Virus record (IMG/VR): IMGVR_UViG_3300037068_000078
Coordinates: 1-64,000 of that record
Origin: a virus
DNA: 64,000 nucleotides
Reading direction: 5' to 3' (one strand)
Position 1 is the first letter of the stretch. Every line of letters starts with the position of its first letter. The position numbers were made by a program, and so were the translations under genes. Below the pieces are notes generated by a model. The model was given only the letters and a program-made list of their open reading frames with translations, had not been told where the DNA came from and did not search any database. Below, piece after piece: positions 50,506 through 58,079 of this stretch.

Positions 50506-52549
50506 CCAGATGCCGTTGATCACGCCGAACTCCACGTGGGTTCGGCCGTCGGAACTCCCGGACCTGCGAGGGCTCCGGGAGTTCGCCATTGACACAGAGG
50601 AGAAGGACGATGGACTTGCCAACGATCGCGGCCCCGGTTGGGTGTACGGCGCTGGTCACGTTGCTGGTGTTAGCTGCGCTTGGCGCGAGGGCGACGGCAC
50701 GCTGCGGTCGATCTACGCACCCGTACGCCACCCGGACAGCGACTGCTTCGATCACGACGCTGTACGCAGGTGGCTCAAGGACCACTTCAACTGTGGTGCG
50801 CGGGTCATATTCCAGAACGGGCCGTACGACCTAGGTTGGATCGAGCAGGACTTCGGCGTTAAGGCTCCGGAGCACATCGACGACATCGGCTGCATGGCGG
50901 TGATGATCGACGAGACACATCGCGAGTACAGCCTGGACGCCATCTCGCGGCGACTGGGGCGGCAGGGCAAGAACATGCGCGAGCTCATCGAGGCCGCGCA
51001 CGCCTACGGCTATCCAGCTGCCAAGGTCAAGGAGGCGATCGGCAGGATGCCCGCGCGCTACGTGGGGCCGTATGCAGAACAAGACGCAGTCGAGACGCTG
51101 CTCGGGGCCGAGGACATGCGGCCGGAGTTGGCGGAGCAGGGCTTGCTCAACGCCTACCAGCTGGAGATGGATCTCATCCCGCTGATCCACGCCATGCGCA
51201 AGCGCGGCATTCGCATGGACATGGACCGGCTGTACGCAAACCGCGACAAGCTCTACGAGATGCGCGACGAGACGCTGAAGGAGATACAGCGCAGGTGCGG
51301 TGGCCGCCAGCTGGTGATGGAGGACATCCGCTCGGAGGACTGGCTGCACCGCACGTTCGGCGCGCAGGGTGTCGAGTACCGGGGTGACGATGGCTCCTAT
51401 AACTTCCAAAAGGACTGGATGCGTCAAGGCTACCTGGGACGCTACCAGGACGGCAAGGAGGGCCACTGGCTGCCGCTACTGGTGGCGCGTGCCAAGCAAT
51501 GTCACGATAGCGCCGACAAGTTCATCGATGGCTTCCTCATCAACTTCGCGCACAACGGGCGCATCCATGCCAGCATCAATCAGTTCCTGAACGAGGACGG
51601 TGGCACCCGCACGCACCGCTTCTCCTACTCTGATCCCCCGCTCCAACAGATGCCGAGCCGGGGGGAGATGCTGATAAAGACGTGGCTGTTGACGAAGCAG
51701 ATCGTGGAGATGATCCGCGTGTGCTTCCTGCCGGAGCGTGGTGAGAAATGGTTCAGCCCGGACTACTCGCAGCAGGAGTACCGGCTGATGGTGCACTACG
51801 CTGCGATGGAGGAGTTGACGAAGGCGGACTGGGCCGCGCAGAAATACATCGACGACGTCAACACCGACTTCCACAACATGGTGGTGGAGATGACGGGCTT
51901 GCCGCGCCAGCGCGCCAAGGACGTGAACTTCGCCAAGTCGTACGGCGCTGGCCTGAAGAAGTTCGCGGCCATGACGGGCATGACGCTGGAGGAGTCTGAG
52001 AAGACAATCACGCAGTACGACACCGAGATGCCGTTCATTAAGCAGTTGAACGAGCGCTGCGACAAGGCCGCGCAGCAGCGCGGGTACATCGTGATGCTCG
52101 ACGGCGCACGCATGCACTTCAACACCTGGGAGTGCGCCAAGTGGATCGACTACGACGTCAAGCGCGCGGCGGAGTTCGCGGGCTATAAGCAGAACGACTG
52201 CCACAAGGATGAGGCGCTTGAGCGCACGCGCACACCGGGGCATCCGTGGTTCGGCAAGCCGTTGCGCCGCGCCAACACGCGCAAGGCCATGAACGGCTTG
52301 ATCCAGGGTGGGTCGGCGCGCATGGGCAAGCGCGCGATGCGCGACATGTGGCGCGAGGGCTACGTGCCGCTCGTGCAGATGCATGACGAATTCCCCAACT
52401 CCGTCGCGAAGGAGAAGGATGGCAAGCGCATTGCTGAGATCATGCGGTCTGCCTTCAAGGGGCGCGTGCCGTTCAAGGTGGATGAGGAGTACGGACCCAA
52501 TTGGGGAGAGGCGAAATACAAATGGAAGGAAGTCAAGGCAGCAGCATGA
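50453..52549 (+). CDS. DNA polymerase, family A, with 3'-5' exonuclease
   Basis: 698 residues. Exonuclease motifs: REFAIDTEEKDDG near 42, VIFQNGPYDLGW near 117 and YAEQDAVETL near 205. Polymerase motifs: A FSPDYSQQEYRLM near 440; O-helix QRAKDVNFAKSYGAGL near 485 (Arg, Lys, Phe, Tyr-Gly); C VQMHDEFPNS near 640. No 5' nuclease domain. GTG 50453 has AAAAGGTGAT upstream; ATG 50510 is an alternative. It is the replicative polymerase. Confidence 0.94.
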   Translation: MKATTKSIRPRRQVLNPNQMPLITPNSTWVRPSELPDLRGLREFAIDTEEKDDGLANDRGPGWVYGAGHVAGVSCAWREGDGTLRSIYAPVRHPDSDCFDHDAVRRWLKDHFNCGARVIFQNGPYDLGWIEQDFGVKAPEHIDDIGCMAVMIDETHREYSLDAISRRLGRQGKNMRELIEAAHAYGYPAAKVKEAIGRMPARYVGPYAEQDAVETLLGAEDMRPELAEQGLLNAYQLEMDLIPLIHAMRKRGIRMDMDRLYANRDKLYEMRDETLKEIQRRCGGRQLVMEDIRSEDWLHRTFGAQGVEYRGDDGSYNFQKDWMRQGYLGRYQDGKEGHWLPLLVARAKQCHDSADKFIDGFLINFAHNGRIHASINQFLNEDGGTRTHRFSYSDPPLQQMPSRGEMLIKTWLLTKQIVEMIRVCFLPERGEKWFSPDYSQQEYRLMVHYAAMEELTKADWAAQKYIDDVNTDFHNMVVEMTGLPRQRAKDVNFAKSYGAGLKKFAAMTGMTLEESEKTITQYDTEMPFIKQLNERCDKAAQQRGYIVMLDGARMHFNTWECAKWIDYDVKRAAEFAGYKQNDCHKDEALERTRTPGHPWFGKPLRRANTRKAMNGLIQGGSARMGKRAMRDMWREGYVPLVQMHDEFPNSVAKEKDGKRIAEIMRSAFKGRVPFKVDEEYGPNWGEAKYKWKEVKAAA

Positions 52550-53016
52550 GAAAACTACCGAGCCAAACTGTTCTCTGCACGCTGTTCCGATATGCGCCCA
52601 AGTCCGGTGTGCTCACGCGGTGGGATGGCCGCACCTGCGGCAAGAAGGTGTCGATCAAGAATGCCGACTACTGGGCCACGCGCGTGGTGTGGAAGATGCA
52701 GACAGGCAGCGACCCGCGCGTGGTGGTGCCGCGCGATGGCGACCCGAGCAACCTGCGCTGGTCCAACCTGATGGAAACCAGCCACAGCGGGCACCGGGTG
52801 CGGGGCGCGGCACACAGTACCAGCAAGACCGGCCTGCGGGGCGTGTATAAGGTGGGTGCCCGGACCTACCGGGCTCAGGTGTGGTGGCGGGGCCGCAAGC
52901 TACACTTGGGCACCTTTCCGTCCGGGGTGGCAGCTGTGGCGGCCCGCAAGACGGCCCTGGCGCGACTTATGGCGGGCAAACCGGCTCTCACAGCTGCCAA
53001 GATAAGGTCGCGTTAA
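52546..53016 (+). CDS. HNH-AP2 homing endonuclease-like protein, degenerate active site
   Basis: 156 residues, ATGA overlap with the polymerase stop. The N-terminal part resembles HNH endonucleases (ATRVVWKMQTGSD, then RDGDPSNLRWSNL), but the catalytic His before the Asp-Gly-Asp is replaced (VPRDGDP instead of HIDGD). The C-terminal part is an AP2 DNA-binding domain (SKTGLRGVYKVGARTYRAQV, HLGTFPSGVAAVAA). It is probably an inactivated mobile endonuclease kept as a DNA-binding protein. Confidence 0.75.
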   Translation: MRKLPSQTVLCTLFRYAPKSGVLTRWDGRTCGKKVSIKNADYWATRVVWKMQTGSDPRVVVPRDGDPSNLRWSNLMETSHSGHRVRGAAHSTSKTGLRGVYKVGARTYRAQVWWRGRKLHLGTFPSGVAAVAARKTALARLMAGKPALTAAKIRSR

Positions 53017-53044
53017 CCAGCTGGGGCCAGTCTCAAAATAGTCC

Positions 53045-53074
53045 TTGCGCCCCGGCAAGAACCGCCACTATAGT
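53045..53074 (+). promoter_or_regulatory. Candidate sigma70 promoter
   Basis: TTGCGC at 53045-53050 and TATAGT at 53069-53074 are separated by 18 bp, close to the sigma70 consensus. Transcription would start near 53081, inside the structured noncoding region. Confidence 0.55.
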
Positions 53075-53080
53075 ATGAGC

Positions 53081-53508
53081 GTGATTTGGTAGTGCTTAAG
53101 GCAACGGTCTCATTAGCCGCGAAGCCCCACTCCAGATCATCCGACGCGGTACACGTACTAGCGCCCGGTGCTGGCAACAGCACCCGCCCCGTACTTACAC
53201 TGCGCCACGCGCCAGCCAAAAGGGCAGCGGGTTCTCCATACCCCAAGGCAGCGCACGGTGCGGTACAGTCTCTCCTCCGGCATACGCCTAACGGCAGCCG
53301 CACATCCGGAGAGGCGCAGGGGCTAAGGCACAGCTAGGCACGGGGTGGATTCCGGCGGGCTGCGGTGCAAACGCGGCGGGTTACAAATTTTAAACAGGCA
53401 AAAGTTTATGCGCCGCGCGGCACCAGCTGCGCGGCGCATTGCCGTTTGCCTAGCAAGCGTAACGCGGGCCGCATGGTGCGGCCTGCACAACAGCAAGTGG
53501 AGAACGAC
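53081..53508 (+). ncRNA. Structured noncoding region, possible RNA gene or long leader
   Basis: The 492 bp from 53017 to 53508 contain no convincing gene. Four strong hairpins lie on the plus strand. At 53167-53184, GGTGCTG-GCAA-CAGCACC has a GNRA loop. At 53268-53315, an 8-bp stem encloses smaller repeats. At 53408-53439, ATGCGCCGCGCGGC-ACCA pairs with GCTGCGCGGCGCAT over 14 bp; it is nested in AGGCAAA/TTTGCCT at 53396-53402 and 53445-53451. At 53464-53486 there is a 9-bp stem with loop ATGGT. It may be a free RNA or the leader of the gene at 53509. Confidence 0.4.
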
Positions 53509-53742
53509 ATGATGTACGACCAGAAGAAGGCGCTGCGGTTGCTGGCGCGCTGCACGATGCGTGATTTCACCAAGACCGACTGGTACGGGTTCGCCGGTTG
53601 CGAGACCAAGGACCCCATGATCGGAGAAGTTGACGAGCACACACTGATACTCGACGGCGACGTGCTGCTGGTGCTGGACAAGCAAGACCTGGAGGGCGGC
53701 ACCGAGGGCGTCACCTTCAAGCTGAAGATCAACAGCTACTGA
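53509..53742 (+). CDS. Small hypothetical protein
   Basis: 77 residues from ATG 53509 (second Met at 53512), with AAGTGGAG upstream. MMYDQKKALRLLARCTMRDF is helical, followed by beta strands (HTLILDGDVLLVLDKQDLEG, EGVTFKLKINSY). The in-frame extension to 53365 has no ribosome binding site and crosses the hairpins. Not recognised. Confidence 0.6.
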   Translation: MMYDQKKALRLLARCTMRDFTKTDWYGFAGCETKDPMIGEVDEHTLILDGDVLLVLDKQDLEGGTEGVTFKLKINSY

Positions 53743-53743
53743 G

Positions 53744-53842
53744 ATGCGCATCCTCCGCACAACGAAAGCGCTGCGAGCCCTCGCAGCGTTCACCGCGTGG
53801 AAGCTCACGCTCCTCACCATTGTACCAGCACTGGCAAACTAG
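53744..53842 (+). CDS. Very small hydrophobic ORF
   Basis: 32 residues, one base after the previous stop: a basic start (MRILRTTKALRALAA) and hydrophobic end (LTLLTIVPALAN) like a signal peptide or toxin-like peptide. No clear ribosome binding site except CTACTGAG. Translation is uncertain. Confidence 0.3.
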   Translation: MRILRTTKALRALAAFTAWKLTLLTIVPALAN

Positions 53843-53852
53843 GAGATCGCAA

Positions 53853-54053
53853 ATGAAGTTTCGCAAGGTTGGGCGCGCACCGCGTGCCACACGCAAGCAA
53901 ATGGGTCTAGCACCTGTAGCCACGGTTCAGCATGTGAAGCAGGAGCTGAGCAAACTTCGCCGCCTGCGCACACTTGGTTACGCTACGCAGTACGGTCGCA
54001 TCGAGGAGCTCGAGAGCTTCATCGAGACCAATGGCGCTTCACACGGGTACTGA
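53853..54053 (+). CDS. Small basic hypothetical protein
   Basis: 66 residues from ATG 53853 (AGGAGATCGCAA upstream). A basic N-terminus (MKFRKVGRAPRATRKQMGL) precedes a helical part (HVKQELSKLRRLRTLG). Not recognised. Confidence 0.6.
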   Translation: MKFRKVGRAPRATRKQMGLAPVATVQHVKQELSKLRRLRTLGYATQYGRIEELESFIETNGASHGY

Positions 54054-54063
54054 GGAGATCGCA

Positions 54064-54246
54064 ATGTCCGACAAGTTCATGCAGGCATACGTCAACGGCA
54101 AGCGGCTCGCAGCACTGCGCGCCCATCCTAAGTTCGAGGCGCTGCGGCAGGACACCTTGCGCCTGCAGCGCGAGGCGCTCGACAAGGCGCGCAGCGCCAT
54201 CACCAAGGTTGAACCCAAGCAACGTGACCTGAGGAGGGAACCATGA
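54064..54246 (+). CDS. Small helical hypothetical protein
   Basis: 60 residues from ATG 54064 with GAGGAGATCGCA upstream, the same leader as the preceding gene. Charged helical sequence (KFMQAYVNGKRLAALRAH, then LRLQREALDKARSAITKV). ATGA overlap with the next gene. Not recognised. Confidence 0.6.
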   Translation: MSDKFMQAYVNGKRLAALRAHPKFEALRQDTLRLQREALDKARSAITKVEPKQRDLRREP

Positions 54247-54512
54247 GGCAGCTAGGCAAGGCAGTCGGCATCCTATTGGCGTTTGACCGGTTGAGCGATG
54301 CACAGTTCGAAGACTTGCACGCGTTCCACGCGCCGAGTGAATGCTACGGCGACGTTGAGCACGGTTTGCGCCGTCGCTTCCGCACTGTGCGGCGACACGC
54401 CTGCCACGTGGCGGGCTGCAAGAACCTCGCGCAGCTGCGCAGGGCAGTCATCAAGGTGTGTCCCACGTGGGACCGCTACAATCACCACCGTCTCGGCATC
54501 AGCGTTATCTAA
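54243..54512 (+). CDS. Small hypothetical protein
   Basis: 89 residues with overlapping ATG. Contains LAFDRLSDAQFEDLHAFH and a His/Cys-rich middle (RRHACHVAGCKNL) that might bind metal. Not recognised. Its stop lies 2 bp before the first copy of the 53-bp double-hairpin element. Confidence 0.6.
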   Translation: MRQLGKAVGILLAFDRLSDAQFEDLHAFHAPSECYGDVEHGLRRRFRTVRRHACHVAGCKNLAQLRRAVIKVCPTWDRYNHHRLGISVI

Positions 54513-54513
54513 G

Positions 54514-54566
54514 AGTTCATCGACGAGCGCCGTTGCGTGCGGCGCTCCACGATGCACTTACGCATC
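54514..54566 (+). repeat. 53-bp double-hairpin element, copy 1
   Basis: Identical over 53 bp to 55253-55305. It contains GAGCGCCG-TTGCGTG-CGGCGCTC (8-bp stem) followed directly by GATGC-ACTTAC-GCATC (5-bp stem), and lies 25 bp before the ATG at 54592. The flanking bases also match partly (GCAAA, TGGAG). Confidence 0.9.
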
Positions 54567-54591
54567 TCAACCGCAAACTGGAGTTCACAAC

Positions 54592-55254
54592 ATGGCTCGC
54601 AAGCGCTTCGCATTCGACGTCAAGGCCGCGATCAAGGCAGCGTGGGACTACTGCTGGGCAAACAACATCAAGACCCGCGCCAACGGGGACCACTACCGCC
54701 CGTCGACGACCTACTACCTCACCTCCTCAGACATCGAGGCGCAGGTGCGGCGCTTCGCCGAGGAGACCGCAGCTGGTAAGCAGTGGGGCAGCACGGGCCG
54801 CGCCTACGGCAAGGGATACTCGACCGTGCGGCTCTCGGGCAACCTGCTCGGTGCGGTGCGCGACTGGCTGCATGAGGAGTGCTACAGGGGGCGCATCGTT
54901 GCCCACAACTTCGGCAAGGGGCACATCTCCGGGCAGCGCTACCGCCCAGCTGGCGAGCCGGTGAGCGAAGTCGAGCAGCGCACGTTCGACGCCAAGGCCA
55001 AGCGGGCGGCCACGCCGCGCCCGGTGCACCTCTACTGCGGGCACGAGCAGCGCAAGCGCTTCCTGTGCGCGCAGGTGAAGAAGCCCTCGTTCCGCGTGCC
55101 GCGCTCGCAGGCACGCTGCACCAGCGATGCTGCGAAGGTCACCTGCCCGCGCTGCATCAAGCTAATGCGCGACAAGGACGGCAAGCCAGCGGCGGGCACA
55201 CCCGGCCCGCAGCTGCTCACCGACATCTTCAACAATAGCTTTGGCAGAGGCTAG
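54592..55254 (+). CDS. Hypothetical protein with Cys motifs
   Basis: 220 residues from ATG 54592, downstream of the first hairpin element. AFDVKAAIKAAWDYCWANN near the start and RLSGNLLGAVRDWLHEE near 80; the C-terminal half has two possible metal-binding sites (YCGHEQRKRFLC, and RCTSDAAKVTCPRCIKLM). It may be a DNA- or RNA-binding protein; not recognised. Confidence 0.65.
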   Translation: MARKRFAFDVKAAIKAAWDYCWANNIKTRANGDHYRPSTTYYLTSSDIEAQVRRFAEETAAGKQWGSTGRAYGKGYSTVRLSGNLLGAVRDWLHEECYRGRIVAHNFGKGHISGQRYRPAGEPVSEVEQRTFDAKAKRAATPRPVHLYCGHEQRKRFLCAQVKKPSFRVPRSQARCTSDAAKVTCPRCIKLMRDKDGKPAAGTPGPQLLTDIFNNSFGRG

Positions 55255-55305
55255 TTCATCGACGAGCGCCGTTGCGTGCGGCGCTCCACGATGCACTTAC
55301 GCATC
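55253..55305 (+). repeat. 53-bp double-hairpin element, copy 2
   Basis: Same 53 bp as 54514-54566, 20 bp before the ATG at 55326 and overlapping the stop codon of the preceding gene. Both copies sit between a stop codon and the ribosome binding site (TGGAG) of the next gene. Confidence 0.9.
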
Positions 55306-55325
55306 AACTGCAAATGGAGGACTAC

Positions 55326-55700
55326 ATGCGTGACAAGATCAAGGTCAATGTCTACACCAATCGCGACGCCATCGAGGTTGCCTTCTCCGCGCGTTGGGTC
55401 ATCTGCTCGGCATGCGAGGGATGCGCCACCGATCGCGGCCGCAGCGTCGAGTGCGACGGCGGTGGGTTCACGTCCAGCGAGTGGGCCGAGCAAGACGACG
55501 AGTTCAAGCAGGACTACTTGGCGGGCCGCTACGACCGGCCATGCACGTACTGCAACGGCTTGGGGCGCGTGCAGGAGATCGACGAGGAGCAGGTGCAGGG
55601 CTGGCGCGAGAAGATCCTGTACAAGGAGTACTGCAGGCAGCTGCAGGACAACTACGACATCGACGCGATGCAGGCCGCAGAGCGGAGGATGGGAGCATGA
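55326..55700 (+). CDS. Cys-rich protein with DnaJ-type zinc-finger pattern
   Basis: 124 residues from ATG 55326, following hairpin copy 2. Two Cys clusters, VICSACEGCATDRG and RPCTYCNGLGRVQ, resemble the CxxCxGxG repeats of DnaJ zinc fingers, separated by an acidic segment. It ends in a helical tail. Probable small zinc protein; function unknown. Confidence 0.65.
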   Translation: MRDKIKVNVYTNRDAIEVAFSARWVICSACEGCATDRGRSVECDGGGFTSSEWAEQDDEFKQDYLAGRYDRPCTYCNGLGRVQEIDEEQVQGWREKILYKEYCRQLQDNYDIDAMQAAERRMGA

Positions 55701-55909
55701 ACGCGTACCAACGGTTCCTCGCCGAGATCGCTCGGTCGCACGACGGTGACATCGAGATCACCGGGATGCTGCGCTACGCCTGCGGCACGCTCGTACTGTT
55801 CAAGCGCGAGTACCGCAGCGCCAGCTTCGGCGACCAGCTGGAGCACCGCGTTGCCTTCTTCCGCGTGGAGAACAACGTGGCCCACAAGGTGTGGGACCAC
55901 ATCGCCTGA
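55697..55909 (+). CDS. Small hypothetical protein
   Basis: 70 residues, ATGA overlap with the Cys-rich gene. Helical start (YQRFLAEIARSHDG), then strands (TLVLFKREYRS, HRVAFFRVENNVAHKV). Not recognised. Confidence 0.6.
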   Translation: MNAYQRFLAEIARSHDGDIEITGMLRYACGTLVLFKREYRSASFGDQLEHRVAFFRVENNVAHKVWDHIA

Positions 55910-55935
55910 TCAACAGCAACACGGAGTTACAAGTC

Positions 55936-56562
55936 ATGATCGAGAAACTTACCAAGGCACAGGAGCGCGTCAAGACGGCGCTGGCCTGCCTCATCAAGGA
56001 GAAGCATCCGGTGGCCCGCGCGGTGGAACCGCTGCGCGAGGCCGCAGTCGAGCGCGCTGCGGAATATGCACGTGAGCAGGTGGCGGCGGTGCGCAAGGAA
56101 CTGAAGGCTGCGGGCAACGACCTCAACGTGTGCGCGCCATACCCGCGCAGCGGCTCGCTGAGCAGAAACGATTGGCTCCACGCGCATCGCAAGTACACGC
56201 TCTTCGGCGCGCTGTGCAAGTGGCGCAAGTCCACGATCTCTATGAACGAGCCGCGTCTCGCGGACGTCGACCCCGAGCTAGTGAAGCGCTTCATCGACGA
56301 GGCCAAGAAGGACGCGGCCTGGGAGTACGATGCCTTCATCGTCAAGCTGTGTCGCAAGGTCAACGAATACGGCCCGTGCAAGCGGGCGAAGGTTGCTGAC
56401 GACAACACCAACGTGTGGGGTCGCAGCTACCTCTACGTCACGCTGGCAACCGGCGAGGAGCAGGCATGGCTCACGCAGCAGATCATCAACGTCTCCAAGC
56501 TGGGACGTCCCTTTAACCAGTGGCCCACGCGGCTCATGAAGAACCACTATGTGCCAGCTTAG
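55936..56562 (+). CDS. Hypothetical helical protein
   Basis: 208 residues from ATG 55936. Residues 1-65 are a long basic/acidic helix (KLTKAQERVKTALACLIKEK, then EYAREQVAAVRKELKAAG). The later part includes DEAKKDAAWEYDAFIVKLC and WGRSYLYVTLATG. Not recognised. Confidence 0.6.
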   Translation: MIEKLTKAQERVKTALACLIKEKHPVARAVEPLREAAVERAAEYAREQVAAVRKELKAAGNDLNVCAPYPRSGSLSRNDWLHAHRKYTLFGALCKWRKSTISMNEPRLADVDPELVKRFIDEAKKDAAWEYDAFIVKLCRKVNEYGPCKRAKVADDNTNVWGRSYLYVTLATGEEQAWLTQQIINVSKLGRPFNQWPTRLMKNHYVPA

Positions 56563-56580
56563 CATCCTACTACTTCGCGT

Positions 56581-56601
56581 CCCCCCGCTCATGGCGGGGG
56601 G
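56581..56601 (+). other. G/C hairpin between genes
   Basis: CCCCCCGC-TCATG-GCGGGGGG forms an 8-bp stem, 18 bp after one stop and 49 bp before the next ATG. No T tract follows, so it is an RNA-stability or pausing element rather than a standard terminator. Confidence 0.5.
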
Positions 56602-56649
56602 CTTCATCATCGCCCTCGCAATCGGGGGATGGATCGCAGGAGGACTACA

Positions 56650-57027
56650 ATGAAGGCTCGAAAGCAATTGGCTGCGGTGCTCGACGCCGCGCAGTACACG
56701 TCCCTGAAGGGACAGGAGGTTCGCTTCGGTCGCTACGTGGTGAAGGTGGACACCTATACCCGCAGCGGTCAGTCGGGCAGCTGGGGCACTGGCTTCAAGT
56801 TCAGCACGATGACGTACGGCGTGCTGACCCGCAGGCACCCGGACAAGTTGGGTTGGCGCTTGTACAGCGCGAACCACGGCGCGACGTGGCACGAGCAACT
56901 CAAGATGGCCCTGCGCGCCAAGGGCAAGGTCATACTGAAGCGCGAGCGCCGCAAGGAGTTCGCGTTCGACAGCATCCAGAAAATCAACCGGGACTATTAC
57001 GGTTCCAGCTACCAGTGGAGGCGGTGA
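56650..57027 (+). CDS. Hypothetical protein
   Basis: 125 residues from ATG 56650 (CAGGAGGACTACA upstream). Contains QEVRFGRYVVKVDTYTRS, then GWRLYSANHGATWHEQLK, which reads as a beta-rich N-terminal part. Basic C-terminus (LKRERRKEFAFDSIQK). Not recognised. Confidence 0.6.
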   Translation: MKARKQLAAVLDAAQYTSLKGQEVRFGRYVVKVDTYTRSGQSGSWGTGFKFSTMTYGVLTRRHPDKLGWRLYSANHGATWHEQLKMALRAKGKVILKRERRKEFAFDSIQKINRDYYGSSYQWRR

Positions 57028-57365
57028 TGGTTGAGGTCTACGTTGTAAGCACGATGGGCACGCTGTTCCTGGTGTCGATCGCGGTAGTCTACCTCGCTCG
57101 ACGCGCGTTGTTAGAGAAGGGCTACGTGCTGGAAGAGCAAGTCAACGAGAACTGGCGCGTGCACCGCGCCCAAGTGGGAGGGATCATGAAGCAGGTATCG
57201 CAGGACAAGTGGCGCGATGGCGTCAAGTTCCTGGCGGGGCTGGGCGTTGGCCCCACGCTCACGCTTGAGGAGCAGATCGCACTGAAGAAGCGCATGCTCG
57301 ATCGTGGCATGTCGGATCAGGAAGCAGCAGTGACGCTACACAGCATGGGATGGATACGCAGATGA
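57027..57365 (+). CDS. Single-pass membrane protein
   Basis: 112 residues, TGATG overlap. One N-terminal transmembrane helix (STMGTLFLVSIAVVYLA) followed by a charged helical part and LTLEEQIALKKRMLDRGMSD, resembling a short EF-hand-free helix-turn-helix tail. Not recognised. Confidence 0.6.
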   Translation: MVEVYVVSTMGTLFLVSIAVVYLARRALLEKGYVLEEQVNENWRVHRAQVGGIMKQVSQDKWRDGVKFLAGLGVGPTLTLEEQIALKKRMLDRGMSDQEAAVTLHSMGWIRR

Positions 57366-57553
57366 GCAGGATCAACACCGTGCGACCCTGCCCGTGCGGC
57401 AGCGGCCTTCCCAGCGTGTGGCGCAACGACGCGCGGGGCATCCCGCTGTGCCGCACCTGCACCAAGTGCCACGTGGAGCGCATGCGCGGTTACCGCGCCG
57501 ACGTGCTGACGAACCCGGATTACGAGGCCACAGAGGCCATCGACGAGGATTAG
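57362..57553 (+). CDS. Small SEC-C-like zinc protein
   Basis: 63 residues from ATG 57362 (ATGA overlap). RPCPCGSGLPSVW near the start is a SEC-C-like motif; IPLCRTCTKCHVER gives further Cys. A small zinc-binding protein, function unknown. Its TAG stop is part of the stem of the RNA-like element that follows. Confidence 0.6.
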   Translation: MSRINTVRPCPCGSGLPSVWRNDARGIPLCRTCTKCHVERMRGYRADVLTNPDYEATEAIDED

Positions 57554-57652
57554 GAGCGGAGCACTCCCAAGGCGAAGCCGCTGTAACAACGGTCGCAGGT
57601 GGTTAGAAACATTTGCCCACCACACAGGACATCGTTCCCGGCTCTGCTCCTA
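57551..57652 (+). ncRNA. Long-stem RNA-like element
   Basis: TAGGAGCGGAGC at 57551-57562 pairs with GCTCTGCTCCTA at 57641-57652 (12 bp, one G-U). It encloses 78 nt that include GGTGG/CCACC (57598-57602 with 57617-57621) and short GGC/GCC pairs. It lies in a 286-bp space (57554-57839) without a convincing gene. It may be a small RNA or a processed leader. Confidence 0.35.
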
Positions 57653-57766
57653 GTCGCCATCACGTCAAGGGTGGCGACACCATGACCAAACGGGTGAAAC
57701 GGTGTAAGTTACACTGCTGCTGCGGCCCCGCGTGGCCGCTGTAGTGTGAGAGTTAGTCCTCCCACT

Positions 57767-57823
57767 CTGCGCTTCGTGTGTGTATTTTCACGAAGCGCAG
57801 CAGGGAGCACTTCCGCTCCTTTT
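57767..57823 (+). terminator. Perfect 12-bp hairpin plus terminator-like hairpin
   Basis: CTGCGCTTCGTG (57767-57778) and CACGAAGCGCAG (57789-57800) form a perfect 12-bp stem with a 10-nt loop. Immediately after, GGAGC-ACTTCC-GCTCC (57804-57819) is followed by TTTT. This could be a terminator or an attenuator in front of the gene at 57840. Confidence 0.5.
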
Positions 57824-57839
57824 AGAAAAGAGGAATACC

Positions 57840-58079
57840 ATGGCTACCAAGAAGACTGCAGCGTCTCGCCGGGTCAGCAACGATGTCAAGATCACCGTCG
57901 TGAAGAAGGAGAACCCCTTCGTCGACGGCACGCACCGCGCCAAGATGGCGAAGTACGTGCTGACGCACAACGGCAAGACCTACGGCGAGTTGAAGGACGC
58001 GTCGAAGGGGCTGGTCGACAGCTGGATCATCCGCCAGCTGGCTGACCGCAAGCTCATCAAGGTAAGGACCGCAGCCTAA
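57840..58079 (+). CDS. Small paralogous protein (domain shared with 60431-61054)
   Basis: 79 residues from ATG 57840 (AAAGAGGAATACC upstream). After a basic start (MATKKTAASRRVSND) comes NPFVDGTHRAKMAKYVLTHN and KGLVDSWIIRQLADRKLIKV. The same ~58-residue pattern ends the protein at 60431-61054 (NPFTKGTDRAKKIGYVLDRD, then EGLVDGWTIRQCIERGLVEL). Possibly a small nucleic acid-binding domain. Confidence 0.7.
   Translation: MATKKTAASRRVSNDVKITVVKKENPFVDGTHRAKMAKYVLTHNGKTYGELKDASKGLVDSWIIRQLADRKLIKVRTAA

Noticed and set aside
53221-53250. T-arm-like GGGTTCTCCATACCC suggesting a tRNA
   Set aside because: Only four base pairs form in the arm, and no acceptor, D or anticodon arms fit around it.
53086-53337. 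83-residue ORF and an opposing 96-residue ORF in the structured noncoding region
   Set aside because: Both lack ribosome binding sites and protein-like composition, and they cross strong hairpins.
57682-57744. 20-codon ORF with a CCC motif (MTKRVKRCKLHCCCG) in the 57554-57839 spacer
   Set aside because: Too short and without a clear ribosome binding site; left as part of the noncoding spacer.
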